Shown piece by piece: positions 14,628-22,906 of a stretch of 24,565 nt of DNA. Under the pieces are notes generated by a model. It saw nothing but the letters and a program-made list of their open reading frames with translations, ran no database searches and was not told where the DNA came from. Within the stretch, counting starts at the first letter, position 1. Every line of letters begins with the position of its first letter. This stretch comes from an uncultured Chloroflexota bacterium (GTDB lineage Bacteria > Chloroflexota > Anaerolineae > Caldilineales > Caldilineaceae), in assembly GCA_903879975.1 (NCBI GenBank), contig CAIRNL010000505.1, positions 1 through 24,565 on the forward strand, given 5' to 3'. Made by a program: the position numbers and the translations under genes.

Positions 14628-15782
14628 TCACGCAGCGGCAGCCAGGATGGCGTAGAGTTCATCGTCGGTGAGAGGGAGAGGATTGGCCTTCATGCTGCTG
14701 GCCGCCCTGGCGGCCTTGACAACGTTGGTGGCATGGGCGACATGGTAGCCATAGGTGGAGAGCGAGGGAATCGCCAGCTCGCGCGTCAACGATTGCAGCC
14801 ACGCAACAGCATCGTCCGGCGTGGCATCGGCGCGACCGGTGAGCATGACGGCCACGGCGCGAAAACGATCCAGCAACGGGCTATGTGGAGCTCGGGCTGC
14901 CAGAGCACGGGCGTTGGCGGCAAAGACAGGCGCCAACAGCGCTGCGCAGACAGCGCCGTGAGGCGCGCCGTAAGTGCCGCCGAATGGACCTGCAAAGCCA
15001 TGAACGGCGCCCAGACCTGCATTGGCCAGGGCGAGGCCACTACAGAGGCTGGCAAATGCCATTTCGCGGCGTGCCTCCGCGTCGCTGCCATCTACAAAAG
15101 CGCGACGCAGCGCCCGTACCACGTGGGCGATCCCTTCTTTGCAGATGGCGTCAACCAGAGGATTGGCGCGCGACGAGACGAACGGCTCAATCAGCTGCGT
15201 CAGCGCGTCCAGGCCGCTAGCCGCGGTCTGTGCCGGTGGCAGCGAATGGGTCAGCAGTGGATCGACGAGAGCCACGCACGGGAGCATCGCAGCGCTGCGC
15301 AAGCTCACTTTGACCTTGTGCTCAGGCGATGCCAGCACGGCATTGCGCGTGACCTCACTGCCTGTTCCGGCGGTAGTGGGAGCGGCGATGAAGGGCAACG
15401 GTTTGACCAGTAGGGGTTGGGCGCTCCCGATCACTTCCAGATAGTCGTAGATATCGCCTTGGTTGGTAGCCAAGGCTGCAATCGCCTTGCCGGCGTCGAC
15501 GACGCTGCCTCCGCCGATGCCGATGACCAGATCGGCCTGGCTTTCGCGGGCGACAACAACGCCCTGTGCGACAGTGGCCACATCGGGCTCGCCGCCGACT
15601 ATGAAGAGGGCGTTGGCCACCCCAGCGGCAGCCAGCGAGGCCTGCAAGGGTTCGACGTGACGCCGGTTGCTGCCAGCCACGATCAGAGCGTTGTGGCCGA
15701 GCGTGGCCGCCAACGCACCGGCCTGTTCTGCGACACCGTCGCCAAAGACAATTCGTTGCGCAGTTGCAAACTCAAAGGTCAT
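14628..15782 (-). CDS. Iron-type alcohol dehydrogenase (group III)
   Basis: A 384-residue NAD(P)-dependent dehydrogenase of the iron-containing alcohol dehydrogenase fold. The dinucleotide site is GIGGGSVVDAGK (88-99), followed by APTTAGTGSEVTRNAV. Metal ligands expected are Asp192, His196, His261 and His275; here the second is Gln (GLDALTQLIEPFVS), while His261 (AVHGFAGP) and His275 (APHGAVCA) remain. The same DALTQLIEPF pattern is, as I recall, typical of a soil-bacterial subgroup. The ATG at 15782 follows AAGGTGA, 4 bases after the GpsA-like stop, so the two are co-translated. An ATG further upstream lies inside the GpsA-like gene and was rejected. It ends the operon; likely a polyol or aldehyde substrate. 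Confidence 0.88.
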   Translation of the reverse strand: MTFEFATAQRIVFGDGVAEQAGALAATLGHNALIVAGSNRRHVEPLQASLAAAGVANALFIVGGEPDVATVAQGVVVARESQADLVIGIGGGSVVDAGKAIAALATNQGDIYDYLEVIGSAQPLLVKPLPFIAAPTTAGTGSEVTRNAVLASPEHKVKVSLRSAAMLPCVALVDPLLTHSLPPAQTAASGLDALTQLIEPFVSSRANPLVDAICKEGIAHVVRALRRAFVDGSDAEARREMAFASLCSGLALANAGLGAVHGFAGPFGGTYGAPHGAVCAALLAPVFAANARALAARAPHSPLLDRFRAVAVMLTGRADATPDDAVAWLQSLTRELAIPSLSTYGYHVAHATNVVKAARAASSMKANPLPLTDDELYAILAAAA

Positions 15783-15786
15783 ACGA

Positions 15787-16851
15787 TCACCTTCCTTGTG
15801 CACCAGCAAAAAAGTCGTCCCAGGGAATTTCAGGCGGCGCATCATGGCAGACGATATCGATCAGCGTGCGCAATAACGGTATTGCGGCGCCGTCGAACCT
15901 GCCATCAGCGACAAATCGATCTACCGTCGGACCGATTGCCTGAAGCAACTGGGATCCTTCAATAGTGTCGTCGGGCATGTACGTAGCCTTCGCGGCAGAA
16001 AAAGGGATGCCCATGCCCAGGTAGCGCCCCATGCGCCCGTTGCGGCCGCCCATGCTGGTGACGTACATGTCACCGGCACCCGGCAGCGAGACGACGCTGC
16101 GCCGATCTCCGCCCATGTAGTCGACGACATAGGCCGTTTCCCACAGACCTTGGGCAAAGAGTGCAGCGGCCAGGTTCCACATGACGGCGTCGTTCTCTGG
16201 TTTACCGGTCTTTTCAAGAATGCCGTTGGCCAGCCCGACGGCCAGGGCATAGATGTTCTTCATCGCCACGCACGTTTCCACACCGATCATGTCGGTGCTG
16301 GTCCACACATGATAATAAGGCGTGCGCAGAAGCACAGCCAGCTGTTCGAGCAGTGCGGAATCCTCGCCAGTGACGACGACACAGGTGTGATGGCGCACGA
16401 CCAGTTCACCGGCAATAGAAGGGCCACCGATGGCCGCCAATTTGATACGATCACGATGGCGTACGGGCAGATGTTCGCGCAGCACCCATGGCAGTAGATC
16501 GATGCGATCCTCGCTGCCTGTCATACCTTTGGTCAAGAAGAGCAGGGGCACATCGTCGGGCAGGACAGCAGCCAGTTGGTCGCCGGCCCAGCCGATGCCG
16601 TTAGAATTCACGCCAATCACGACGACATCCGCGTCCTGGATGGCTTCACCCAGACGGTCGTACGTGAAGGGCACAACAGTGGGATGCAGGTGGGCACGCA
16701 ATTTCGGGTGGACGTGGGACTCGTGGATTTCCTCGACCATATCGCCGTCGAGATGAGTACCGACAAGCCTGACACGGTGACCATTGTCGGCAAGGGGCGT
16801 GCTGAACGCGCTGCCCATCATACCGGCGCCCAGAATGACGATATTTGCCAT
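15787..16851 (-). CDS. GpsA-like NAD(P) dehydrogenase (glycerol-3-phosphate dehydrogenase family)
   Basis: A 354-residue protein of the glycerol-3-phosphate dehydrogenase fold. Its Rossmann motif GAGMMG is at 8-13, with FLTKGM (Lys108), the catalytic Lys198 in VAMKNIYA, Asp261 in GAGDMYVT, and the phosphate-binding Arg270-Asn271 in GGRNGRMG. Catalytic residues are intact, so the enzyme is probably active on a phosphorylated or polar polyol. It departs from housekeeping GpsA by a different segment before GAGD (WETAYVVDYMGGDRRSVVSLP) and by lying in a polyol operon; the preferred substrate is likely a related sugar-acid or polyol phosphate. The RBS GAGGAG overlaps the SorC stop, with the ATG 13 bp after it. 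Confidence 0.83.
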   Translation of the reverse strand: MANIVILGAGMMGSAFSTPLADNGHRVRLVGTHLDGDMVEEIHESHVHPKLRAHLHPTVVPFTYDRLGEAIQDADVVVIGVNSNGIGWAGDQLAAVLPDDVPLLFLTKGMTGSEDRIDLLPWVLREHLPVRHRDRIKLAAIGGPSIAGELVVRHHTCVVVTGEDSALLEQLAVLLRTPYYHVWTSTDMIGVETCVAMKNIYALAVGLANGILEKTGKPENDAVMWNLAAALFAQGLWETAYVVDYMGGDRRSVVSLPGAGDMYVTSMGGRNGRMGRYLGMGIPFSAAKATYMPDDTIEGSQLLQAIGPTVDRFVADGRFDGAAIPLLRTLIDIVCHDAPPEIPWDDFFAGAQGR

Positions 16852-16864
16852 GTTCTCTTTCTCC

Positions 16865-17884
16865 TCAGGTGTGTGGAGGCTCTACACGGGTCTCTGCGGT
16901 AGCACTGGCCAGTTCAAGCACAGCGCGGGCAGTGATGTCGTCCGTTGCGAGCACGGTCAGATAGCCACCCCGCAACGCGCCCAGGATCGAGGCGACCTTG
17001 GGCAGGCCGCGCGCCACGGCCAGCACGCGCGGGACACAGCGCAGGTCGTGCAGGTCAATCCCAACAACACGACGGTTGATGGCAAAGCGCTCCCACTCAC
17101 CGTGCGCGTCAAAAAAGCGACCGACGGTCTCACCGACCACCCCCTGGCTGCGCAGGCTGGCGAGTTCGGCGGAGGAAAGGTGGCCGGCACGCAGGAAGCT
17201 GGCGGCCTCCTCTTCGACCGTGCCGATACCGGTCAAGGCCAGGGCGACGCTGCGGGCGCGATCCATATCGTCGCGCACCGACGGCTCGTGATAAAGCATC
17301 TCGCGCAGCGCCTCCTGTTCCACGAAGACAGGGGCATGCATGTCGTGGTGGCGGCCGCCCAGCCGTCCGGCCAGCATACGCGCCAGGTCCGGCCCATCGA
17401 TCTCCGGGTCAGCGGCACCCACGCTGCCTAGAATCTGCATGACATCGATCTGGCGCGTGCGGTCTTCGGGCAGGGCGCTGACTGTCGCGTGCACGCCTAT
17501 GCCCCAAGCGATGCCGATACAGGTGCGCGGCGGCATACTCTCGATGGCACGCTGGAGGTAGATCGCAGCGAGGCTGCCGACCGCAGCCAGTAACTCTGCT
17601 TCGTGCTGGTCACTGGAAGTGCGCAGGACGTAGGCATCCTGAAGTTCAAAGTGTTCGAGCAGCGCCTGCTCCAACCGATAGTTGCGGTGAACAGGCCGGC
17701 GGATTCGAATCTCAACAATGCCGAGATCATGCGCCTCCTTGATGAGACGCGAGACGCTGGAACGGGAGATTCCAAGCCTGTCAGCAATTTCCTGCTGATT
17801 GTGGTTCAGCTCGTAGTAGAGGCAGGCAACCGTTACCAGCAGATCCGTACGGACGTCACGACTGCTGTCGGGCAGTTGCACCAT
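16865..17884 (-). CDS. SorC/DeoR-type sugar-binding transcriptional regulator
   Basis: A 339-residue regulator. An N-terminal helix-turn-helix (about 28-51, NQQEIADRLGISRSSVSRLIKEA) is followed by a large sugar-binding domain (60-330) of the SorC family, marked by ILGSVGAADPEIDGPDLARMLAGRLGG and GIGTVEEEA. Members bind phosphorylated sugars and control adjacent catabolic operons. The ATG at 17884 follows AAGGA and is preferred to a TTG 11 codons upstream. It lies between the SDR and the GpsA-like gene in one transcription unit, so it probably controls its own operon. Confidence 0.9.
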   Translation of the reverse strand: MVQLPDSSRDVRTDLLVTVACLYYELNHNQQEIADRLGISRSSVSRLIKEAHDLGIVEIRIRRPVHRNYRLEQALLEHFELQDAYVLRTSSDQHEAELLAAVGSLAAIYLQRAIESMPPRTCIGIAWGIGVHATVSALPEDRTRQIDVMQILGSVGAADPEIDGPDLARMLAGRLGGRHHDMHAPVFVEQEALREMLYHEPSVRDDMDRARSVALALTGIGTVEEEAASFLRAGHLSSAELASLRSQGVVGETVGRFFDAHGEWERFAINRRVVGIDLHDLRCVPRVLAVARGLPKVASILGALRGGYLTVLATDDITARAVLELASATAETRVEPPHT

Positions 17885-17925
17885 ACCGATTTCCTTCACT
17901 GTGGTAGCGGTGTGCAAGGAGCCAA

Positions 17926-18696
17926 TTAGAGAGCAGTGTACCCTCCGTCGATCAAGATCGTCTCGCCGGTAATCAAATCCGACGCCGGCGAAGCCAGAAA
18001 GAGCACCAGGTCAGCGACTTCAATGGGCTCGCCGAAACGCCCCAAGGGAATCTTGGCGAGCATAGGAGCGCTCTTGACCGGGTCCCCCCACACCTTGAGT
18101 CCCATTGGGGTCAGGATGACCGTTGGCGCCACAGCGTTGACCTGAATGTTGTACGGGCCGAACTCAATCGCCATGACCTTGGTCAGCATATTGAGACCGC
18201 CCTTGGATGCACAGTAGGCAGCATGCGCCTCCAGGCCGATGACGCCAGCCTGCGAGGAGACGTTGACAATCTTGCCGCGCCCTTGCGCAATCATGCCCGG
18301 TGCAAGCAACTGAGCCAACAGGAAGGGCGCACGCAGGTTGACGGCAAGCGTGGCGTCCCAGTCCTCAACCTTGGCGTCGAGAATGGTAGCCGGGTGAGAG
18401 ATGCCGGCGTTGTTGACCAGAATATCGACAGCTCCAAAGTGGCGCAGCGCGCTTTCGGCAGCCAGGCGGGTCTCGTGCGTTGAGGCAAGGTCAGCTTCGA
18501 TCACGTAGCAGGTGCGCCCAGTGGCACGCACAGCGTCAGCGGTCTCCGCCAGCCCGGCGGCGTCACGGCCAACGATAGCAACATCAGCACCGGCTTCGGC
18601 CAGCAGGCGCGCCACCTCAGCGCCAATTCCCTTGGAGCCGCCGGTGACGAGGGCGCGGCGCCCAGATACAGCAAAACGGTCAAGATAGGTGCTCAC
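17926..18696 (-). CDS. SDR family dehydrogenase, L-xylulose reductase (DCXR)-like
   Basis: A classical short-chain dehydrogenase of 256 residues with TGGSKGIG (18-25), NNAG (95-98), catalytic Ser147/148, and Tyr161-x3-Lys165. The C-terminal half follows human DCXR strikingly: IQVNAVAPTVILTPMGLKVWGDP...MLAKIPLGRFGEP against IRVNAVNPTVVMTPMGRTNWSDP. DCXR reduces L-xylulose to xylitol and also acts on diacetyl-like dicarbonyls. The GTG at 18696 is the chosen start: an AAGGAG lies 7 bases upstream, and the longer frame has no such site. It opens the second transcription unit, ahead of the SorC regulator. Confidence 0.85.
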   Translation of the reverse strand: MSTYLDRFAVSGRRALVTGGSKGIGAEVARLLAEAGADVAIVGRDAAGLAETADAVRATGRTCYVIEADLASTHETRLAAESALRHFGAVDILVNNAGISHPATILDAKVEDWDATLAVNLRAPFLLAQLLAPGMIAQGRGKIVNVSSQAGVIGLEAHAAYCASKGGLNMLTKVMAIEFGPYNIQVNAVAPTVILTPMGLKVWGDPVKSAPMLAKIPLGRFGEPIEVADLVLFLASPASDLITGETILIDGGYTAL

Positions 18697-18725
18697 ACTC
18701 CGGCTCCTTCCAGCACAGATGATTC

Positions 18726-18746
18726 TAACGGGCGCAATTTCGTTCA
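18726..18746. promoter_or_regulatory. Possible operator ahead of the SDR gene
   Basis: TAACG and CGTTCA form a short inverted repeat separated by 10 bases, just downstream of the predicted transcription start of the SDR-SorC unit. The position suits autoregulation by the SorC protein, but the symmetry is weak. Confidence 0.25.
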
Positions 18747-18764
18747 CGCCCTGCACTATCGCTC

Positions 18765-18793
18765 ATCATACTCGCAGCTTGACTGGCAGGCAA
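18765..18793 (-). promoter_or_regulatory. Promoter of the SDR-SorC-GpsA-ADH unit
   Basis: On the minus strand TTGCCT (18793-18788) and TATGAT (18770-18765) are separated by exactly 17 bases, about 70 bp upstream of the SDR start. The -10 is near consensus and the -35 matches 4 of 6. It lies downstream of the permease terminator, supporting a separate transcription unit. Confidence 0.6.
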
Positions 18794-18874
18794 ACCCCAA
18801 GCAGAGCGCGTCGGCGGGGCCGAATTCAACTCCGTGGATGGCTGCACTTGAACGCCGTGTGTATCGGCACAAAG

Positions 18875-18902
18875 AGGGCGCCGGAATTCAATCCGGCGCC
18901 CT
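18875..18902 (-). terminator. Intrinsic-type terminator of the ABC transporter operon
   Basis: An 11-bp perfect GC-rich stem (AGGGCGCCGGA and its complement) closes a 6-base loop, 40-67 bases after the permease stop. On the minus strand it is followed by CTTTGTG, a short weak U-tract. Confidence 0.7.
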
Positions 18903-18941
18903 GCAGCACTCTCCATGCATCGGCTCTGGCGTCGATTACGC

Positions 18942-19970
18942 TCAACTACGTCGGCGGCGCAGGATGTCCAGATAGACAGCCAAGATCACAATGACGCCAG
19001 TGACAACGAACTGCCATTCTTGCGGCACATTCATAATCCGCAGGCCGTTGGTCAGCGTGCTGATAATGAAGGCACCGATGATAGTGCCGAGAATCGTGCC
19101 TTCGCCACCGCTGAGCGATGTGCCGCCAATCACGACTGCGGCGATGGCATCAAGTTCGTAGCCGACACCCAGCGCAGGCTGGGCCGAGTTGAGGCGAGAG
19201 GCGATCATAACACCGGCCAGCCCGCTGAAGACGCCGCCAAGGGCGTAAACAGCAGTCTTCCAGTTGGCTACATTGACGCCGGAAAGACGGGTTGCCTCTT
19301 CGTTGCTGCCGATGGCTACGGTGTAACGGCCCAGCACAGTCTTGCCCAGGATGAACGCTGCAATCAGAGCGGCGACAAAAAGGATAAAGACGGCGTTGGG
19401 CACACTGAAGTCGGGTGCAAGGGGCGCCAAAACCGGGTCGAGGAAGGAAGACATCGTCAGCTGGCGAAAGGCCGGCGTGTCATTGAAATAAATGGGCTTC
19501 ACGGTGCCCGTCTCGATGGTCGAGAGCACCAGCGCCAGGCCGCGTGCGATCATCATCATGCCCAGCGTCGCAATGAAGGGCGGGATGCGCATACGTGAGA
19601 TGATCAAGCCATTGATGAGTCCAGCTACCGTCCCCGTGAGGATACCGACCGCGATCCCAACCGGGATAGGCAGATCGTAAATTGTAATGGCCAGCCCGGT
19701 CATCACAGCCGATAAGGTCATCACCGTACCGACAGAGAGATCGATGCCTGCCGTGATAATGATGAAAGTCACGCCCAGAGCGAGCACACCGTTGACGGCC
19801 GTGGCCAGCAAGATCCCGACGATGTTTTCTGGCGTTGCAAAATAAGGGGAGAGAAAGGTGAAGACAAGGAAAATGACAATCAGTGCAGCGAAGGCAAGCA
19901 GTTTTTGCGCAGCGCTGGACTGCAAGATTGAGCGCCTGGGTGCCATACGAGTCGTTTCTACGGTTGCCAT
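18942..19970 (-). CDS. Ribose-type ABC transporter permease (CUT2 family)
   Basis: A 342-residue integral membrane protein of the RbsC/BPD_transp_2 family with about 9-10 hydrophobic segments. Typical motifs are ITAGIDLSVGTVM, LGMMMIARGLA and the coupling region AIGSNEEATRLSGVNV, which contacts the ATPase. It forms the channel of the sugar importer with the ATPase and binding protein just upstream. Two ATGs (19976, 19970) follow the ATPase stop; AGGG stands 6 bases before 19970, which is chosen. The ATPase and permease genes are nearly contiguous, indicating co-translation. A terminator follows the gene. Confidence 0.93.
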   Translation of the reverse strand: MATVETTRMAPRRSILQSSAAQKLLAFAALIVIFLVFTFLSPYFATPENIVGILLATAVNGVLALGVTFIIITAGIDLSVGTVMTLSAVMTGLAITIYDLPIPVGIAVGILTGTVAGLINGLIISRMRIPPFIATLGMMMIARGLALVLSTIETGTVKPIYFNDTPAFRQLTMSSFLDPVLAPLAPDFSVPNAVFILFVAALIAAFILGKTVLGRYTVAIGSNEEATRLSGVNVANWKTAVYALGGVFSGLAGVMIASRLNSAQPALGVGYELDAIAAVVIGGTSLSGGEGTILGTIIGAFIISTLTNGLRIMNVPQEWQFVVTGVIVILAVYLDILRRRRS

Positions 19971-19978
19971 AGTCATCC

Positions 19979-21529
19979 CTATTCTGCTAGTTGCCCATTG
20001 GACGGAACATCTGCACCTGTCGCTACCATGACGCTGCGCTGGGTGGCAAACCGCATAATGCCCTCCTGGGTAGCCTCCCCGGCAGCAAGTTCGCCAGTAA
20101 TGCGCCCCTCGCACATGACAACGATACGGTGGCTCATGCGCAGAATCTCGGGTAGTTCCGAGGAGATCATGATGATGGATTTACCCTGATGGGCCAGTTC
20201 GTTGAGCAACTTATAAATCTCACTCTTGGCACCGACATCAATCCCGCGCGTCGGCTCGTCAAAAATCAAGATGTCGGTATCGGCGGTCAGCCATTTGCCG
20301 ATCACGACCTTCTGCTGGTTGCCGCCTGACAGATTGCGCACACGCTGCTCAATGCTTGGTGTCTTGATAGAGAGTGCATCAACATAGCGGCTGGCTGTCT
20401 TGGCCGTCTTGTCATCGTTGACAATACCGAGCATACCTGTGAATTGCCTGAACGCCGCCAGCGCAATATTCGCCTCGACATCCAGTCCCAGGGCCAGGCC
20501 ATAGCGTTTGCGGTCCTCGGAGAGATAGCCGATACCATAGCGCACGGCATCGCGCGGGCTGGCGATAGCAGCTTTCTCGCCCTTGATGTAGATTTCACCT
20601 GAGTCGAGTGGGTCAGCGCCAAAAATCGCGCGGGCCACTTCCGTGCGCCCAGCGCCCATCAGTCCGGCAAAGCCGAGAATCTCGCCGCGCTTGAGGGTGA
20701 AACTGACATCCTTGATCGCTGTGCCGCGGTTCAGGTGACGCGCCTCCAGCACGACCTGATCGCTGGGATACTCTGGCACTTCCGGCGCGGACTCATAGAT
20801 CGTGCGTCCGACCATCATGCTGATAATACGATCGATGGTCACTGTCGCCGCATCCACGGTATCGACATAGTGGCCGTCACGCATGACGGTGATGAGATCG
20901 GAGATCTGTTTCAATTCTTCCAGGCGGTGCGAGATGTACACGATGCCGACACCGCGCTCACGGAACTGGCGGATGATGCGGAACAACTCCTCGATCTCTG
21001 ACTCGGTCAGGGCGGCGGTGGGTTCGTCCATGATCAGCACCTGCGAGTTGAAAGAGAGTGCCTTGGCAATCTCCACCATCTGTTGTCTAGCGACCGTCAA
21101 ATCAGCCGCCTTGGTGCGCGGGTCCAGGCGCAGGTGCATACTCTCAAAAAGATCCTGCGTCTGAGCATTAATCTTTTTCTCGTCGAGCATAAAGGGGAGT
21201 GGCTGGCGCGGCTCACGGCCAACGAAGACGTTTTGCGCCAGCGACAGATGGGGCATGAGGTTCAGCTCCTGGTGAATCATGCTAATCCCCAGATGTTGTG
21301 CGGCACGCGGGGTCGGGATTTCGACTTCCCGGCCTTGGTAGAGGATCGTGCCGGCATCTTTGGCATAGATACCCGCCAGAATCTTCATCAACGTCGACTT
21401 GCCAGCGCCATTCTCGCCCACCAGGGCATGTACCTCGCCGGAGCGCAATTCAAATTGCGCATTTGCAAGGGCCCGCACGCCTGGAAAAGATTTATCGATC
21501 CCTTCCATTTTGAGCACGACATCGCCCAT
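19979..21529 (-). CDS. Ribose-type ABC transporter ATPase (RbsA-like, two ABC domains)
   Basis: A 516-residue double ATPase. The first domain has Walker A GENGAGKST (38-46), signature LTVARQQMVEIAKAL and Walker B IMDEPTAAL. The second has the degenerate Walker A GLMGAGRTE, signature LSGGNQQKVVIGKWL and Walker B IFDEPTRGID. This asymmetry is typical of CUT2 importers such as RbsA, AraG and XylG. An ATG at 21529 behind AAAGGA is chosen over an upstream start that would run through the intercistronic hairpin. It sits between the binding-protein and permease genes. The sugar specificity is set by the binding protein, not by this subunit. Confidence 0.95.
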   Translation of the reverse strand: MGDVVLKMEGIDKSFPGVRALANAQFELRSGEVHALVGENGAGKSTLMKILAGIYAKDAGTILYQGREVEIPTPRAAQHLGISMIHQELNLMPHLSLAQNVFVGREPRQPLPFMLDEKKINAQTQDLFESMHLRLDPRTKAADLTVARQQMVEIAKALSFNSQVLIMDEPTAALTESEIEELFRIIRQFRERGVGIVYISHRLEELKQISDLITVMRDGHYVDTVDAATVTIDRIISMMVGRTIYESAPEVPEYPSDQVVLEARHLNRGTAIKDVSFTLKRGEILGFAGLMGAGRTEVARAIFGADPLDSGEIYIKGEKAAIASPRDAVRYGIGYLSEDRKRYGLALGLDVEANIALAAFRQFTGMLGIVNDDKTAKTASRYVDALSIKTPSIEQRVRNLSGGNQQKVVIGKWLTADTDILIFDEPTRGIDVGAKSEIYKLLNELAHQGKSIIMISSELPEILRMSHRIVVMCEGRITGELAAGEATQEGIMRFATQRSVMVATGADVPSNGQLAE

Positions 21530-21599
21530 GAGAATTCCTTTATTACGAACGCGTTGTGACCAATTGGGGATTGGGAGGCAGCGGGTCAGATTCAGGGAA

Positions 21600-21631
21600 T
21601 CATCGGGGAAGGCAGGTGCCTTCCCCGATGA
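21600..21631 (-). promoter_or_regulatory. Strong hairpin between binding-protein and ATPase genes
   Basis: A perfect 14-bp stem (TCATCGGGGAAGGC and complement) with an AGGT-type tetraloop begins about 24 bases after the binding-protein stop. No U-run follows on the minus strand. Such intercistronic hairpins usually protect the upstream message or attenuate read-through, giving more binding protein than ATPase. Confidence 0.75.
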
Positions 21632-21654
21632 CTTGTCACTCACACTTACGTCGA

Positions 21655-22686
21655 CTACTCGTACAGAACAGCCTGGATCTCGGCTTCGTCGATGTTGGAG
21701 GCATCGTACCAGAAGAAACCGGTATCGATGACCTTATCGACCGGTTCGCCGTTGATGGCCTTGACGGCAGCCTCAACACACTTATAGCCAATGCCGATGG
21801 GATTCTGCGTGATGGCACCGGCCTGCAGACCATCGCGGATGGCCTGGATCTGCTGTGCGCCGGAGTCGTAGCCGATGATCACGACATCGCTCTTGCCCAG
21901 CTCAGTGGCTGCATTGAGGACGCCGATGATCGAACCTTCATTGGCGCCGAAGTAGCCCTTGAGATCCGGGTTGGCCTGCATGACGGCCTTGGCCAGATCG
22001 GTAGACTTCAGATGGTCGCCACCACCGTAGTCGATGTTGACGATCTCGATGTTCGGGTAGGCCTCAGCCATCCGGTTGACGAAACCATCGCGGCGGTCGA
22101 TACCGGTGCGGCTGGTCTGGTCGTGCACCAGCACGGCAACCTTGCCTTCGCCACCGATCAGTTCAGCCATCTTGTCAGCGGCCAGAGCGGCAGCGGCCAG
22201 GTTGTCAGTGGCTGCGGTAGCAACCGGAATGTCGCTGTCCACACCAGAGTCAAAACCGACCACCGGAATGCCCTTGGCCTGCGCCTCTTCCAACAATGGG
22301 ATCGCGGCCTGCGTATCGAGCGCTGCGAAGCAAATTGCCGCCGGGTTCTTGGCCAAAGCTGCCGTCAGCATCTCGATCTGCTTGTCGACTTCTGCCTCGG
22401 TGGCTGGACCTTCGAAGGTAATGTCGACATTGTAGTCGGCAGCGGCCTGCTCAGAACCCAGTTTCACGGCCTGCCAGAACTGGTGCTGGAAGCCCTTGGA
22501 GATGACCGGGATGTAGGGCTTGGCTTCCGCTTCGCCGCCGGCAGCTTCGGCTGGCGCAGCTTCGGTCGCAGCTGCTTCCTCGCCACCAGCCGGTGCGGCC
22601 GGCGCGGCTGGCACCGCACATGCGCTGACCATGGCTGAGATGAGCAGCAGGCTCAACAACAGCAACACAACTCGCTTGTTCTTCAT
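21655..22686 (-). CDS. Sugar ABC transporter substrate-binding lipoprotein (CUT2)
   Basis: A 343-residue periplasmic-binding-protein type I (RbsB-like, Peripla_BP_4) lipoprotein. The signal peptide ends in the lipobox VSAC with Cys23, followed by a low-complexity Ala/Pro/Glu/Gly linker (24-56) that anchors the domain to the membrane. The binding domain begins IPVISKGFQHQFWQAVKLGSEQAA, and typical motifs are GIPVVGFDSGVDSD and GYFGANEGSIIGVLNA. The ATG at 22686 follows AAGGGAG. It is the first gene of the transporter unit, behind a promoter overlapped by a LacI-type operator. The ligand is unknown; the family binds ribose, xylose, arabinose, galactose, autoinducer-2 and polyols. Confidence 0.94.
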   Translation of the reverse strand: MKNKRVVLLLLSLLLISAMVSACAVPAAPAAPAGGEEAAATEAAPAEAAGGEAEAKPYIPVISKGFQHQFWQAVKLGSEQAAADYNVDITFEGPATEAEVDKQIEMLTAALAKNPAAICFAALDTQAAIPLLEEAQAKGIPVVGFDSGVDSDIPVATAATDNLAAAALAADKMAELIGGEGKVAVLVHDQTSRTGIDRRDGFVNRMAEAYPNIEIVNIDYGGGDHLKSTDLAKAVMQANPDLKGYFGANEGSIIGVLNAATELGKSDVVIIGYDSGAQQIQAIRDGLQAGAITQNPIGIGYKCVEAAVKAINGEPVDKVIDTGFFWYDASNIDEAEIQAVLYE

Positions 22687-22842
22687 GGATTAGTCTCCCT
22701 TAGAAACGTGGCACACACTAAATATTGTCAACTCCTTGCGGAGTCGCTCACAAAATGCGTAACGGATACAGGTGAGCTGCAGCGAAAGCACAGGACGTCC
22801 CTGCGGCCTACCGTGATGGGGTACAGCTATGGGATTTAGCTG

Positions 22843-22870
22843 ATTATACAGCTAGCTGCGCAACACACAA
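22843..22870 (-). promoter_or_regulatory. Alternative promoter of the ABC transporter operon
   Basis: On the minus strand a perfect -10 TATAAT (22848-22843) stands 16 bases after TTGTGT (22870-22865), which matches the -35 consensus only in TTG. Transcription would start near 22836. It competes with the upstream TTGACA promoter as the real one. Confidence 0.5.
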
Positions 22871-22906
22871 ACCTTTGTCACCCTGTTGGTTGAAATTGGT
22901 GACTAA

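Noticed and set aside
14610..15413. Plus-strand reading frame of 267 codons opposite the iron-type dehydrogenase
   Set aside because: Shadow of the dehydrogenase; low-complexity Gly/Arg/Gln composition and no start signal.
21556..22638. Plus-strand reading frame of 360 codons opposite the binding-protein gene
   Set aside because: It mirrors the real minus-strand gene, whose signal peptide, lipobox and family motifs are clear; no ribosome-binding site or family is seen on the plus strand.
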